Of a stretch of DNA of 64,000 nt, positions 25,828 to 36,282 are shown one piece after another. The DNA lies in the NCBI GenBank assembly GCA_021107755.1, contig JAIOSF010000026.1, positions 62,001-126,000 of the forward strand. Reading direction: 5' to 3'. The notes below the pieces were generated by a model that did not search any database, was not told the DNA's origin, and worked only from the letters and a program-made list of their open reading frames with translations. Within the stretch, counting starts at the first letter, position 1, and the number at the start of each line of letters is the position of its first letter. Position numbers and translations under genes: made by a program. The DNA comes from Arcobacteraceae bacterium. Its GTDB lineage: Bacteria; Campylobacterota; Campylobacteria; Campylobacterales; Arcobacteraceae.

Positions 25828-26871
25828 TTAAAGTTCCTCTTCTTGTAAAGCTATCCATTTTAAACCAATTCTTACAGCATTTGTAGCAGCACCAACTCTT
25901 ACTTGATCCGCTGCATTAAAAAGATGTACAACATTTGGTTCATAGATATCTTTTCTAATTCTTCCCACAAAAGTTGTATCTGTATCTGTTGACATAATTG
26001 GCATTGGATAGATATTGTTTGCTGTATCATCTGCAACTTCTACATTTTCAAAGTTATCTAAAGCACTTCTTACAGCAGCCACATCTACATCTACACCATC
26101 TTCAAATCTTATAGTTATAGATTCGCTATGGCTTCTTAAAACTGGAACTCTTACACAAGTAGCAGCAACTGCTATTTTCTTTTTCATGATTTTTTGAGTT
26201 TCATTTACCATCTTCATCTCTTCTTTAGTAAAACCATTTTCTTGAAAAACATCAATATGAGGTATTACATTGAGAGCAATTTGATGTGCAAATGCTTCTT
26301 TTTGTGTCTCATCAAGTTTAAAAGCAAAAAAGTCTTGCATCTGTTTTACTAACTCTTCCATCCCTTTTTTACCAGCCCCACTTGTTGCTTGGTAAGTAGA
26401 TACATCAACTCTTTTAATACCATAAAGTTCATCAAGAGGTTTAAGTGCTTGTACCATTTGGATTGTTGAACAATTTGGGTTTGCTATAATCCCTGTCTCT
26501 CTCCATAAAGCTATATCTTCAGGATTTACTTCAGGAACTACTAAAGGTACATTTTCATTCATTCTAAAGTGACTTGTGTTATCAATTACAACAGCTCCAC
26601 CCTCAACAGCAAAGTGAGCAAATTTTTCAGAGATACTTCCACCAGCACTAAAAAATGCAATATCAACTTCATGCTCTTCAAATACACTGTCTGTAAGTTC
26701 TACTACTGGATACTCTTTTCCAGCATAAGTTATATTTGTACCAACACTATTTGCACTTGCTAGTGGTAAAAGGTTACCAACTGGGAAGTTCATCTCTTCC
26801 ATAACTCTAAATAACTCTTCACCCACTGCACCAGTAGCACCAACTACTGCTACATTATATTTCAAACTCAT
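25828..26871 (-). CDS. asd: Aspartate-semialdehyde dehydrogenase
   Basis: This enzyme reduces aspartyl phosphate to aspartate semialdehyde, the branch point to lysine, diaminopimelate, threonine and methionine. The NADP-binding motif is VVGATGAVGEE, the catalytic cysteine is in NPNCSTIQMV, and the histidine region is RVPVLRSHSESI. The ORF track start (26895) lies inside gyrA. The ATG at 26871, just after the gyrA stop codon and with GGAGAAG upstream, gives a 347-aa protein of normal length beginning SLKYNVAVVG. It is cotranscribed with gyrA and the UPF0114 gene. Confidence 0.95.
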   Translation of the reverse strand: MSLKYNVAVVGATGAVGEELFRVMEEMNFPVGNLLPLASANSVGTNITYAGKEYPVVELTDSVFEEHEVDIAFFSAGGSISEKFAHFAVEGGAVVIDNTSHFRMNENVPLVVPEVNPEDIALWRETGIIANPNCSTIQMVQALKPLDELYGIKRVDVSTYQATSGAGKKGMEELVKQMQDFFAFKLDETQKEAFAHQIALNVIPHIDVFQENGFTKEEMKMVNETQKIMKKKIAVAATCVRVPVLRSHSESITIRFEDGVDVDVAAVRSALDNFENVEVADDTANNIYPMPIMSTDTDTTFVGRIRKDIYEPNVVHLFNAADQVRVGAATNAVRIGLKWIALQEEEL

Positions 26872-26872
26872 A

Positions 26873-29428
26873 TTATTTATCTTCTCCATTATCATCTGTA
26901 TTTAATAGATTTCTTTCCTCTAAATCAATCCCTGCCATATCATCAGCATTTTGAATATCTAGCTCATCATCTTTTTCTTTTGGACATTTTGCAATACTTA
27001 CAACTCTATCCTCTTTGTCAACATTTACTATAGTTACACCACTTGTATTTCTACCAGCTTTTCTAATAGTTTGCATATCAACTCTTATCATTTTACCAAT
27101 TGATGTTAATGCCATTAAGTCTTGGTCTTCATCAACAATAACATTTCCAACTACAGTTTTACCAGTCTTTGGTGAGAGTTTCATAGAAATTACACCACTT
27201 CCAGCTCTATTTGTAAGTCTGTATGCTTCAACCTCTGTTCTTTTACCAACACCATTTTCACTTACTGTTAAAAGTTCTTGTTGTTCATCTTCAATAACAT
27301 CTGCATCTACTACATAATCTTTAGGGTCTTTAAACTTAATACCTCTAACACCTCTAGTAGTTCTACCTTGATTTCTTGTTTTATCAATCTCAAATCTTAT
27401 AACTTGACCAAGAGCTGTAAATATCATTAGATATTTTGATTCAGGGAAAGTAATAGAAGCTGTTACAATCTCATCTATAACATTTCCATCTTCATCTGTA
27501 TCAAGAACTATAGCTCTAACACCATTACTTCTTATATTACTAAAGTCACTTAATGCTGTTCTTTTTACAACACCATTTTTAGTAAAGAATGCTAAAGATT
27601 TAGAATCGTCAAAATCTGTTGTAGGGATAATTGCCATAATTTTTTCATCTTCTCTTAAATTAATAAGATTTACAACAGCTTTTCCTTTTGCAGTTCTTCC
27701 ACCTTCTGGGATTCTATAAACTTTTAACCAGTAAAGTTGACCAAGATTTGTAACAAACATAAGTGTATCATGTGTATTTGATACAAAGAATCTTTCAATA
27801 AAGTCATCATCATGTGTGGTTACAGCAACTTTACCTTTACCTCCACGACGCTGCATTTCGTATGCTTTGATTGGAACTCTTTTTACATAACCATTATGTG
27901 TAATAGTTACTACCATTGGTTCATTTGGTATTAAATCTTCAATATCTATATCATCATAACTATCTTCTATCTCAGTTCTTCTTGGTTCATCATATTTTTC
28001 TTTTGTCTCAATAAGTTCATCTCTAATGATAATATTAAGTTTCTCTTCAGATTTTAAAATAGATTCTAGTTCAGCAATAAGTTCTAATAAACCTCTTAAT
28101 TCCTCTTCTAGTTTTTCTATTTGAAGACCAGTAAGTCTTCCTAGTCTCATATCTAAAATAGCTTTTGCTTGAATTTCGCTCAAATCAAATCTAGCGATTA
28201 ATCTTTCACTTGCATCTGCATCATTTGAACTTGCTCGGATAATTTTAACCACTTCATCAATATTATCAACAGCAATTTTTAAACCTTCTAAGATATGAGC
28301 TCTTGCTTTTGCTTTCTCTAATTCAAATATTGTTCTTCTGATAATCACAGTTTTTCTGTGATTTAAGAAGATATTTAAAATTTGTGGAAGATTAAATATT
28401 TTTGGTTCTTTATTATGAACTGCAAGAAGGATAATACCAAATGTAGTTTGCATTGGTGTTTGTTTATAAAGGTTATTTAAAACAATCTCACCCATAGCAT
28501 CTTTTTTAAGTTCAATTACAACTCTTGTACCTTCTCTATCTGACTCATCTCTTACTTCACTAACACCCTCTATCATCTTATCTTTTGATAGATTTGCTAT
28601 TTGCTCTACAAGTCTCGCTTTGTTTACTTGATAAGGAAGCTCATCGATTACGATAATCTCTTTTTTACCTCTTGTTTCTATATGGTGTTTTGCTCTTATT
28701 CTTACTTTTCCACGACCTGTTTTATAAGCTTCAGTAAAACCTTGTCTTCCAAAGATTGTAGCCCCAGTAGGGAAGTCTGGTCCATGGATAAACTCCATAA
28801 GTTCAACCGCATCAGCAGTTGGATTATCTATAAGGTGGATAAGTGCATTCATAACTTCTGTTGGGTTATGTGGTGGTATTTTTGTAGCCATACCAACAGC
28901 AATACCCTCACTACCATTTACAAGTAGTGTAGGCATTCTTGTAGGAAGAACTGATGGTTCTTTTCCTGTATCATCATATGTTGGTACATAATTTACAGTA
29001 TCTTTATCTATATCTCGTAAAAGATCTTCACTAAGCTTTGTCATTCTAGCTTCTGTATATCTCATAGCAGCAGCACTATCACCATCAACAGATCCAAAGT
29101 TACCTTGACCATCTACAAGAGGCATTCTCATTGCAAAGTTTTGAGCCATTCTTACAAGGGCATCATATACAGATGAGTCACCATGTGGATGGTACTTACC
29201 TATAACATCACCAACAATTCTCGCAGATTTTTTATACGGTGTTCTTGAACTCATATTAAGATCATGCATAGCATAAAGAATTCTTCTATGAACTGGTTTT
29301 AAACCATCCCTAGCATCAGGTAAAGCTCTTCCTATAATAACACTCATTGAGTAGTCTAGGTATGAAGCTTTTATACTGTCTTCTATTTTAATGTCAACTA
29401 TATCTTGTGATTCGAAAAGATTTTCCAT
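26873..29428 (-). CDS. gyrA: DNA gyrase subunit A
   Basis: GyrA is the breakage-reunion subunit of DNA gyrase. The active tyrosine lies in [11 protein letters not shown]. The N-terminal block [20 protein letters not shown] is complete. In the quinolone-determining region, [19 protein letters not shown] keeps Ser and Asp at the two positions (E. coli 83 and 87) where changes give resistance. The C-terminal half has the beta-pinwheel repeats, including the GyrA box QRRGGKGK, needed for DNA wrapping. The length of 851 aa is normal. Confidence 0.97.
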   Translation of the reverse strand: MENLFESQDIVDIKIEDSIKASYLDYSMSVIIGRALPDARDGLKPVHRRILYAMHDLNMSSRTPYKKSARIVGDVIGKYHPHGDSSVYDALVRMAQNFAMRMPLVDGQGNFGSVDGDSAAAMRYTEARMTKLSEDLLRDIDKDTVNYVPTYDDTGKEPSVLPTRMPTLLVNGSEGIAVGMATKIPPHNPTEVMNALIHLIDNPTADAVELMEFIHGPDFPTGATIFGRQGFTEAYKTGRGKVRIRAKHHIETRGKKEIIVIDELPYQVNKARLVEQIANLSKDKMIEGVSEVRDESDREGTRVVIELKKDAMGEIVLNNLYKQTPMQTTFGIILLAVHNKEPKIFNLPQILNIFLNHRKTVIIRRTIFELEKAKARAHILEGLKIAVDNIDEVVKIIRASSNDADASERLIARFDLSEIQAKAILDMRLGRLTGLQIEKLEEELRGLLELIAELESILKSEEKLNIIIRDELIETKEKYDEPRRTEIEDSYDDIDIEDLIPNEPMVVTITHNGYVKRVPIKAYEMQRRGGKGKVAVTTHDDDFIERFFVSNTHDTLMFVTNLGQLYWLKVYRIPEGGRTAKGKAVVNLINLREDEKIMAIIPTTDFDDSKSLAFFTKNGVVKRTALSDFSNIRSNGVRAIVLDTDEDGNVIDEIVTASITFPESKYLMIFTALGQVIRFEIDKTRNQGRTTRGVRGIKFKDPKDYVVDADVIEDEQQELLTVSENGVGKRTEVEAYRLTNRAGSGVISMKLSPKTGKTVVGNVIVDEDQDLMALTSIGKMIRVDMQTIRKAGRNTSGVTIVNVDKEDRVVSIAKCPKEKDDELDIQNADDMAGIDLEERNLLNTDDNGEDK

Positions 29429-29488
29429 AAGTTATTTATACCTTTTTGTAAAATTGAATTATTGTATCTAAACTATACTTAAATAATA

Positions 29489-29525
29489 AAAAAGGTCAAG
29501 CTAAAAAACTTGACCTTTTTAAATT
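29489..29525. terminator. Intrinsic terminator between ydcH-like gene and gyrA
   Basis: AAAAAGGTCAAG and CTTGACCTTTTT form a perfect 12-bp stem with an 8-nt loop, flanked by A-runs and T-runs on both sides. It ends transcription of the ydcH-like gene before gyrA. Confidence 0.8.
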
Positions 29526-29542
29526 TTTGTAGGAAGTAGAAA

Positions 29543-29764
29543 CTACTTGTTTTTATGTTCCATAATCATAGCATATGCTTGATCTTTTAATCTTAGTTTC
29601 TCTTTTTTCATTTTTTCAATTTCCATAGGGTCGATATGGTCAACTCCACCTTCTTCTGCTTTGTCTAGTTGGTCATGTAATTCGTTGTGTTCATCAAAAA
29701 TCTTTTTGAAGTGTGCGTTTGTTGTTTTTAATTCTGTAACTATATCTCTATATTCGTGAAACAT
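29543..29764 (-). CDS. YdcH family protein (DUF465)
   Basis: The 73-aa protein is a short antiparallel helical hairpin of the DUF465/YdcH family: FHEYRDIVTELK, then FKKIFDEHNELHDQLDKAE, and the closing block EIEKMKKEKLRLKDQAYAMI. Members are common, small and of unknown function. It is a single-gene transcript with the terminator 20 nt downstream. Confidence 0.88.
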   Translation of the reverse strand: MFHEYRDIVTELKTTNAHFKKIFDEHNELHDQLDKAEEGGVDHIDPMEIEKMKKEKLRLKDQAYAMIMEHKNK

Positions 29765-29820
29765 ATTTATCCCTTTAGTTTTAATTTGTGCAATTGTATC
29801 TAAAAAATCCTAAGGGAATA

Positions 29821-29847
29821 TTTATAGAAAATAGATTATTCTATAAA
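29821..29847. promoter_or_regulatory. 9-bp inverted repeat upstream of REC/PilZ gene
   Basis: TTTATAGAA and TTCTATAAA are separated by 9 nt, in the divergent gap between the ydcH-like and REC/PilZ-like genes, 22 nt before the latter's ATG. It may be an operator or 5' UTR hairpin. Confidence 0.4.
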
Positions 29848-29869
29848 CATCAATAAAAAGAGTACAATA

Positions 29870-31246
29870 ATGGGTAGTTTAGAAAAATTAAAAAATGTTG
29901 CAGCCGATAAAACAATATTATATATAGAAAGTGACAAGGTATTACAAAAAAACTTTGGAATATATTTACAAAAAATATTTAAAAAATTTTACCAAGCATA
30001 TGATGGAGAAGAGGGATTTGAACTTTTTTTAAAAATAAAACCTAATATAGTTCTTATGGATTTAAAATTAGATAAAAAAGATGCAATAGAATTAATAGCT
30101 GATATTAAAGATATTGATGAAGAGGTTATTATACTTACTTTAAGTGCTAGTGATGAAAATTACAATCTTTTACAATCATTGGATATGGGATTAGCAGGTA
30201 TGTTACTAAAACCAGTAACTTTTTCTCAACTTGTAGAGAAGCTTATTAGAATTCTCCCTCCCGTAAAAAAAGTTATATCACAAAAAGTAGAAAAACAAAA
30301 AATAGCAGCTACACCAATAGTCCCTAAATCCAAAGAAGTTGCGAAAAAACAAATAGAGAAAAAAGTTGAAACAAAAACAACAGTAGATTTAAAAAATTCT
30401 AAAAATTCAAAAGTTCAAGAACCGATAAAACAAAAAACTATTGAGAAAACACAAATAGTTGAAAAAGAGAAACAACCTTTAAAAGAAAAACTTACAGTAG
30501 CACCAAAAGAAGCAGTAAAAAAAGAGATTAAAACTGAACCAAAACTAGAGATTAAAGTACCTAAAACTTGTATGGAAGATGTAAAAGAATATGCAAAAAA
30601 TGAAGAGAGTATATTGCTAATAAATACATATAAAGGTATAACAATTCATAATCAAGGGGAGCTTTTAAACTGTGAAGAAAATAGTTTTGAAGTAAAGGCC
30701 TCAACTGCACAAATTGTAGCTGCAAAATATGAAAAACATGTAATATTAAAAGTTGAAATGAAAAATAAATATATATTTGCAAATATTATTAATATTGATT
30801 TAAAAAATAATAAATTAAGATTGGTAAAACCTTACTATATAAGTTATCAACAAAGAGATAAAAGTGTATTAAGATTAACAGCTGATAGTAGTTTTAAAGC
30901 AACAATGTTTTTTAACAATACACATATTGATTTTAAAGCTAAACAACTTTCATCTCAGTATGTATTATTAACTACAGATACCTTAGAGCTGAATATAAAG
31001 CCAAATATGCAACTTGATTTAACATTTGGATTTGATATATCTTCACCAAGTGTTTTAATTAAAGAGAAAAAGTTTACAAAAACATTTGCAAAAGGTACAG
31101 TTATCAGAGTAGATAAAACAAGTAGTGGTATACAAATAGCAATGGCAATCGAGGTACAAAAATCAGGTCAAAGTAATTTCTCAAAATATTTAAAACAAAG
31201 AGAAAATGAAACCATAGAAGAGTTAAAACAAATAATGAAAAGATAA
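29870..31246 (+). CDS. Response regulator: REC, charged linker, PilZ-like C-terminus
   Basis: The receiver domain occupies about residues 15-130. The acceptor Asp is in IVLMDLKLD, and LLKPV gives the Lys. Residues about 135-225 are a Lys/Glu-rich repetitive linker. The C-terminal 230 residues are beta-rich. The segment QQRDKSVLRLTADSSFKATM resembles the start of a PilZ domain, where Arg residues bind c-di-GMP, but the later D/NxSxxG motif is not clear, so binding is uncertain. It is followed 4 nt later by a DUF58 gene. It lacks an adjacent kinase. Confidence 0.72.
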   Translation: MGSLEKLKNVAADKTILYIESDKVLQKNFGIYLQKIFKKFYQAYDGEEGFELFLKIKPNIVLMDLKLDKKDAIELIADIKDIDEEVIILTLSASDENYNLLQSLDMGLAGMLLKPVTFSQLVEKLIRILPPVKKVISQKVEKQKIAATPIVPKSKEVAKKQIEKKVETKTTVDLKNSKNSKVQEPIKQKTIEKTQIVEKEKQPLKEKLTVAPKEAVKKEIKTEPKLEIKVPKTCMEDVKEYAKNEESILLINTYKGITIHNQGELLNCEENSFEVKASTAQIVAAKYEKHVILKVEMKNKYIFANIINIDLKNNKLRLVKPYYISYQQRDKSVLRLTADSSFKATMFFNNTHIDFKAKQLSSQYVLLTTDTLELNIKPNMQLDLTFGFDISSPSVLIKEKKFTKTFAKGTVIRVDKTSSGIQIAMAIEVQKSGQSNFSKYLKQRENETIEELKQIMKR

Positions 31247-31250
31247 AGCC

Positions 31251-32084
31251 TTGAATAAAGTTTTAAAAAAAATATTAATCAAAACAAAAAAAGCAATTTT
31301 TTCACAAAAAATAGGGAATAACACCTCAAAGTTTAAAGGTGAGGGATATGACTTTGTTGAGCTGAGAGAATATGAAGATGGTGAAGATATTCGAAAAATA
31401 GATTGGGTAATAAGTGCAAAGATGCAAAAGCCTTTTGTGAAAGTTTTTTTAGCCCAAAGAGAGTTGGATATAAATATAGTTCCAATATTAGGGGGAAGTG
31501 TTCATTTTGGAACATCACGACTTAAACAAGAGGTTATCTCTGAGGTGTGTGCAATTATAGGCTATAGCTCGTGTGCACAAGGGGATACTTATAGCTCTTT
31601 TATAGGAAATGAATCTGTAGAATTACAAACTAAAAAAACAAAAAAACTTATCACTGTAGATGCAATGGTGGAAAATATATTTAACTATAAAGTTATAGGA
31701 AAAAGAGTCGATTATACAGCTATTACTAATCAATTGTTTCAAAAAATAAGAACAAAATCAATTATATTTCTTATTGGAGATTTTTTTAATACAGAAGATT
31801 TAAATTTAAAGTTGTTAGCAAAAAAACATGAAGTTATAGCTGTGATAATAAGAGATAGATTTGAAGAACATCCATCTGCTATGGGTAGTGTTAACTTTAC
31901 AGACCCACAAACATTTCAAAAATATGATGGGGTATTAAATAGTACACTTATTAAAAAATATGAAGCAAATATTTATAAAAACGATGAAAAACTTTACGAA
32001 AATTTTAAAAGTAGTGGAGTAGAGTTTATTAAAATATATACTGATGAGAATATTTTGGTAAAAATGATAAAACTATTTCAATAA
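31251..32084 (+). CDS. DUF58 domain-containing protein
   Basis: The product has the DUF58 core: FVELREYEDGEDIRKIDWVISAKMQKPFVKVF is the signature, though quoted here it spans the conserved DxRxIdWxxxA block. The rest is a VWA-like fold without membrane segments. DUF58 proteins are often encoded with MoxR ATPases. Here the MoxR-like gene is far away (10.8 kb) and the neighbour is a response regulator. The start is a TTG at 31251, 4 nt after the upstream stop codon, so the two genes are one unit. Confidence 0.82.
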   Translation: MNKVLKKILIKTKKAIFSQKIGNNTSKFKGEGYDFVELREYEDGEDIRKIDWVISAKMQKPFVKVFLAQRELDINIVPILGGSVHFGTSRLKQEVISEVCAIIGYSSCAQGDTYSSFIGNESVELQTKKTKKLITVDAMVENIFNYKVIGKRVDYTAITNQLFQKIRTKSIIFLIGDFFNTEDLNLKLLAKKHEVIAVIIRDRFEEHPSAMGSVNFTDPQTFQKYDGVLNSTLIKKYEANIYKNDEKLYENFKSSGVEFIKIYTDENILVKMIKLFQ

Positions 32085-32129
32085 TTTAACCTAATCTATG
32101 TTAAAGTAACTAATAAATAAGAAGAGGTT

Positions 32130-33371
32130 ATGTTGAAAAGTAAAGTTTTAGTCATTGATGATGTTATTAAAAACCTACAGTTAGTGGGTGAAACTTTAAA
32201 TAGTGAATCAGTAGAGGTGGTGGCTTCATCAAATGGTGAAAATGGATATCTTTTAGCAAAAAAGCATCGTCCAGACTTGATTTTATTAGATGTAATGATG
32301 CCAAATATTACAGGCTTTGAGGTGTGTAGACAAATAAAAGCAGATAAAGAGTTAGTGGATATTCCTGTGATTTTCTTAACAGCAAAAGCTGAAACAGATG
32401 ATATCTTAGAAGCCTTTGAAGTTGGAGCTGTTGATTATATTACGAAACCTTTTTTTCAAAAAGAACTCATTTCTCGAGTCTCTTCCCATCTTGAATTAAC
32501 TTTAAAAAAAGAGAAACTGCAATCTTATGTAGATATTGTGGATAAATATGTACTTACCTCTATTACTGATAGTGAGGGGGTTATAAAATATGCAAGTGAA
32601 GCATTTTTAAAAAGAACTGGATATACAAAAGAGGAACTATATGGAAATACACATAGGGTTCTTAAAAATAATAAATTTGATAAAAAAGTCTATAAAGAGT
32701 TAAAAGAATCACTCCTAAAAAACAATTATTGGGAGGGTGAGATTCTTAATATTGATAAGGATGGAAATGACTATTGGGTTTCTGTAGTGATTGATGCTCA
32801 ACGCTCTAAAACAGGTGAGTTAAAAGGGTATCAAGCAATAATGGAAGATATAACAGATAAAAAAATGGTTGAGTATCTTTCAATAACTGATAATCTTACA
32901 AAAATATACAATAGAAGAAAAATAGAGTATCTTTTAGATTATTCTATAAAACAGTTACCTAGAGATAATAATAGTTTATCAGTCTTATTAATTGATATTG
33001 ATGATTTTAAGTTGGTAAATGATACTCATGGACATGAAGTTGGAGATGATGTTTTAGAAAAATTTTCAAAAATTATCAAAGACTCAGTGAGACAAAATGA
33101 TCTCTTTGGAAGATGGGGTGGTGAAGAATTTGTAGTGGTGTTACCATTAACAAATCAAGAGGGTGCTTTTATTGTTGCTGAAAAGATTCGAACAACTTTA
33201 GCCCAATATAAATTTCCAGTTGTTGGTATAAAAACTTGTAGTATTGGATTGTATGAGATTAAAATAGGTGACGATATTAAAAACACCATCTCAAGAGCTG
33301 ATAAAGCTATGTATGAAGCTAAAAAAAGTGGTAAAAATAAAACAGTAGTTTATAAAGAGGAGTTACAATGA
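32130..33371 (+). CDS. Diguanylate cyclase: REC-PAS-GGDEF
   Basis: The receiver domain (about 1-120) has the acceptor Asp in LILLDVMMP and Lys in ITKPF. A PAS domain (about 130-245) ends with MEDITDKK. The GGDEF domain (about 255-410) has the active motif GGEEF and, five residues upstream, RQND, which fits the RxxD inhibitory site. It should make c-di-GMP under phosphorylation control and be inhibited by product. GAAGAGG precedes the ATG. Its last codons overlap the next gene (PhnD-like) by 4 nt and the hybrid kinase follows, so the three form one operon. The hybrid kinase is the natural phosphate donor. Confidence 0.92.
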   Translation: MLKSKVLVIDDVIKNLQLVGETLNSESVEVVASSNGENGYLLAKKHRPDLILLDVMMPNITGFEVCRQIKADKELVDIPVIFLTAKAETDDILEAFEVGAVDYITKPFFQKELISRVSSHLELTLKKEKLQSYVDIVDKYVLTSITDSEGVIKYASEAFLKRTGYTKEELYGNTHRVLKNNKFDKKVYKELKESLLKNNYWEGEILNIDKDGNDYWVSVVIDAQRSKTGELKGYQAIMEDITDKKMVEYLSITDNLTKIYNRRKIEYLLDYSIKQLPRDNNSLSVLLIDIDDFKLVNDTHGHEVGDDVLEKFSKIIKDSVRQNDLFGRWGGEEFVVVLPLTNQEGAFIVAEKIRTTLAQYKFPVVGIKTCSIGLYEIKIGDDIKNTISRADKAMYEAKKSGKNKTVVYKEELQ

Positions 33372-34213
33372 AAAAGTTTTTGTTAGCTGTGATAAGTATA
33401 GTATGTTTAAATACCGTAGCTTATAGTGCTCATATCTCAAAAAGTGATATTATATTGGGATTTATGCCTTATATGTCACCTAGTAAAATAATAGAAAAAT
33501 ACACTCCATTAGCTGAATATTTATCAACAAAATTACATACAAAAGTTTCAATTCAGATTGCAAAAAACTATACTGATCATTTAGAAAATGTAAAAAAGGA
33601 TAAGTATGATATAGCTTTTTTAGGCGGGAGTCCTTATGTCTATATTGCTGATAATTTTAATAAAAAAAATCTTTTAGTACGATATGAGTTCAATAATCAA
33701 CCAACATTTAGATCTGTAATTTTTGTAAATAAAAACTCTAAAATAGAAACAATAAAAGATTTAGATGGAAAAAAAATAGCACTAGGGAATAAAAAATCAA
33801 CTCTAAGTTCACAAGTACCCATGTATATGATTATGAAAGCAGGAATTAATATTGATAAAACTCAATTTACTTTTTTAGACAATCATGAAAATGTATTTTT
33901 AGGGGTACTTTTTGGTGAGTTTGATGGGGGTGCAATTACTGAAGAGATTTTTTTAGAACAAGAAAAACGAGGTTTAAAAGCTGTTGGATATTCAGTTGAT
34001 GTTTCAACTCATGTCTTTAGTGCGAGTGATAAGTTGAGAGAAAGTGATAAAAAAAAGATACAAAAAGCATTGTTATCATTAAAACAAACTGATGATAATA
34101 TTTTAAAAAGTATTAGTAAAAACTTAACTGGATTTGTTAAAGTTAAAAATAGTGATTATGACCTATTAAGAGAGATTTTAGAAGTAACAGTACCAGTATT
34201 GGATAAAAAGTGA
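33368..34213 (+). CDS. PhnD-like periplasmic binding protein
   Basis: A signal peptide (about 1-20, ending AYSA) leads to a type 2 periplasmic binding protein of the PhnD/phosphonate family: LGFMPYMSPSKIIEKYTPLAEYL is the opening signature, with FLGGSPYVYI, FRSVIFVNKNS and DLDGKKIALGN. No ABC permease or ATPase is nearby, so it is probably a sensory subunit for the hybrid kinase downstream and not a transport protein. Ligand could be phosphate, phosphonate or another oxyanion. It overlaps both neighbours by 4 nt. Confidence 0.87.
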   Translation: MKKFLLAVISIVCLNTVAYSAHISKSDIILGFMPYMSPSKIIEKYTPLAEYLSTKLHTKVSIQIAKNYTDHLENVKKDKYDIAFLGGSPYVYIADNFNKKNLLVRYEFNNQPTFRSVIFVNKNSKIETIKDLDGKKIALGNKKSTLSSQVPMYMIMKAGINIDKTQFTFLDNHENVFLGVLFGEFDGGAITEEIFLEQEKRGLKAVGYSVDVSTHVFSASDKLRESDKKKIQKALLSLKQTDDNILKSISKNLTGFVKVKNSDYDLLREILEVTVPVLDKK

Positions 34214-36282
34214 GTATCTCATCACGATATCATAAAACACAACTTAAGCTTTTAGGGTTAGTTTTATTAATAATTAGTGTTTTTATGTCAGTGATATTTT
34301 ATATTACAATTACACAAGAGGAGAAAAAACTTCTTCAAGAGGAGAAGAATAAACTTCATTTAGAGGTTGACTTAATTAGTGGGTTTATCCATGAATCTAT
34401 GCTAAGACATGATTATGTTGAGGTTAAAAACTTTTTAGAAGAGTGGTCTATGGGGAAAGAGTATATAATTTCTTTACAAGCTACTTTAAAAAATGGATTT
34501 TTATTAGTAGATTATAAAAGTAAAGATATGAATCAAGGAAAAATACTCAAAGTTCAAAGAGATATTTCTTTTAAAAATAATAATATTCAAATATTAATTA
34601 TAAAAGATATTTCAGTTATTAAAAATTTAGTAAATAGATTGCAGTCGAATATGATTTATATATCGATTTTTATAGTTATTTCTCTTGGTTTTTTATTGTG
34701 GTTGATATTAACTAAAATTGCTATAAAACCTATGAATGATGAGATAGAGATGCAAACATTAGAGTTAAAAAAGCTGAATGTATCCCTTGAAATTGCAAAA
34801 AACAACGCACAAAATGCAGCAAAAATTGCAGAAGATGCAAATAAAGCAAAATCAGAGTTTTTGGCAAATATGTCTCATGAAATAAGAACGCCAATGAATG
34901 CTGTTTTAGGTTTTGCAGAACTATTATTTAATCATCCTTTAAATGAAAAACAAACAGAGTATGTAAAAGGTATTCAATTAGCTGGGAAAAACCTTTTAAA
35001 TATTATCAATGATATTTTAGATTTATCAAAGATTGAATCAGGGAATATGAGTATCTCAATGGACTCTGTAAATATTTATGAACTAGTTGATGAATTACAA
35101 GCTCTATTTGCAATAAAAGCAAAAGAGAAAAATATCGATTTTATACTTGAAGTAGATTCAAATATCCCTAAAGGATTACTATTAGACGAGCTAAAAATTA
35201 AACAAATCATGTTTAATCTTCTTGGAAATGCAATAAAATTTACATCAAATGGATATGTAAAATTAAAGTGTTATTTAACCAATTCACCAACCGATGAATC
35301 TATTGTTGAATTAAACATCGTTGTGAAAGATACAGGTATAGGAATTCCACAAAATCAGCAAGATATTATTTTTGAACCATTTAGACAACAAAATGGACAA
35401 AACACAAGACAATATGGTGGAACAGGATTAGGACTTTCTATTACACATAAAATAGTACAATTACTAAGTGGAAAAATATCATTAAACAGTGTACAAGATA
35501 AAGGAAGTAGTTTTAGTATTGTAATCCCATCAGTAAGTGTAGCTGCACTCAAAGTAGAAAAAGGTAAAAATAGTAATAAACAATATAAGTATAGTATTAA
35601 AAAGTCTACAGTACTACTTGTAGAAGATGTAGTAACAAATAGAGAGATTGTAAAAGGATATTTGGAAGATCAAAGTATCACCATATTAGAGGCTCAAAAT
35701 GGTCAGGAGGGTGTTGATTTAGCTATTTCATTGCATCCAGATTTGATTTTAATGGATATTCAAATGCCTATAATGGATGGATATACAGCGATTGATATTC
35801 TAAAATATAATCCAACAACAAAAAATATACCAATTGTTGCTCTTACAGCGTCTACTATGACTAGTGATGAAGCAAAGATTCGCTCCATTTGTGATGGTTA
35901 TTTACGAAAACCTGTATCACGAGATGAGTTAATAGATGAGATAATTCTTCATCTTCCTTATACAAAAAAGAAACTTGAACAAAGTGAAACTGAATTATCA
36001 AATATAAAAGAAAAAATAGATGATGAAGAGTTAAAAGTAAGTGAGTCTTTTAGAGAAAATATTTTAGAAAGTTTTAAAGCTGAATATTTTGAGATAAAAG
36101 AGTTGATGACTAATAGTGATATTGAAAATTTTTGTGAAAAATTACTAGTTATTGCTAAAGAATATAATGAAAATGGGCTAGTTATAAATCTTAAAAATAT
36201 TATCTCTCTTGCAAGTTCTTTTAAACTGGAAGAGATGGAAGTAGAGTTTTCTAAACTACAGGTATTATTTTATTTTAGGTAA
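34210..36282 (+). CDS. Hybrid sensor histidine kinase with receiver domain
   Basis: The GTG start overlaps the end of the PhnD-like gene. Two membrane segments (about 12-32 and 148-168) flank a periplasmic loop of about 115 aa, too short for its own ligand-binding fold of usual size, so it may read the bound PhnD-like protein. The kinase has MSHEIRTPMNAVLGFAELL (H box), NLLGNAIKFT, DTGIGIP and GTGLGLSI. A receiver domain follows with DLILMDIQMP. The C-terminal 90 residues are helical, without a clear Hpt histidine. It overlaps the convergent kinase gene by 18 nt. Confidence 0.9.
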   Translation: MSISSRYHKTQLKLLGLVLLIISVFMSVIFYITITQEEKKLLQEEKNKLHLEVDLISGFIHESMLRHDYVEVKNFLEEWSMGKEYIISLQATLKNGFLLVDYKSKDMNQGKILKVQRDISFKNNNIQILIIKDISVIKNLVNRLQSNMIYISIFIVISLGFLLWLILTKIAIKPMNDEIEMQTLELKKLNVSLEIAKNNAQNAAKIAEDANKAKSEFLANMSHEIRTPMNAVLGFAELLFNHPLNEKQTEYVKGIQLAGKNLLNIINDILDLSKIESGNMSISMDSVNIYELVDELQALFAIKAKEKNIDFILEVDSNIPKGLLLDELKIKQIMFNLLGNAIKFTSNGYVKLKCYLTNSPTDESIVELNIVVKDTGIGIPQNQQDIIFEPFRQQNGQNTRQYGGTGLGLSITHKIVQLLSGKISLNSVQDKGSSFSIVIPSVSVAALKVEKGKNSNKQYKYSIKKSTVLLVEDVVTNREIVKGYLEDQSITILEAQNGQEGVDLAISLHPDLILMDIQMPIMDGYTAIDILKYNPTTKNIPIVALTASTMTSDEAKIRSICDGYLRKPVSRDELIDEIILHLPYTKKKLEQSETELSNIKEKIDDEELKVSESFRENILESFKAEYFEIKELMTNSDIENFCEKLLVIAKEYNENGLVINLKNIISLASSFKLEEMEVEFSKLQVLFYFR

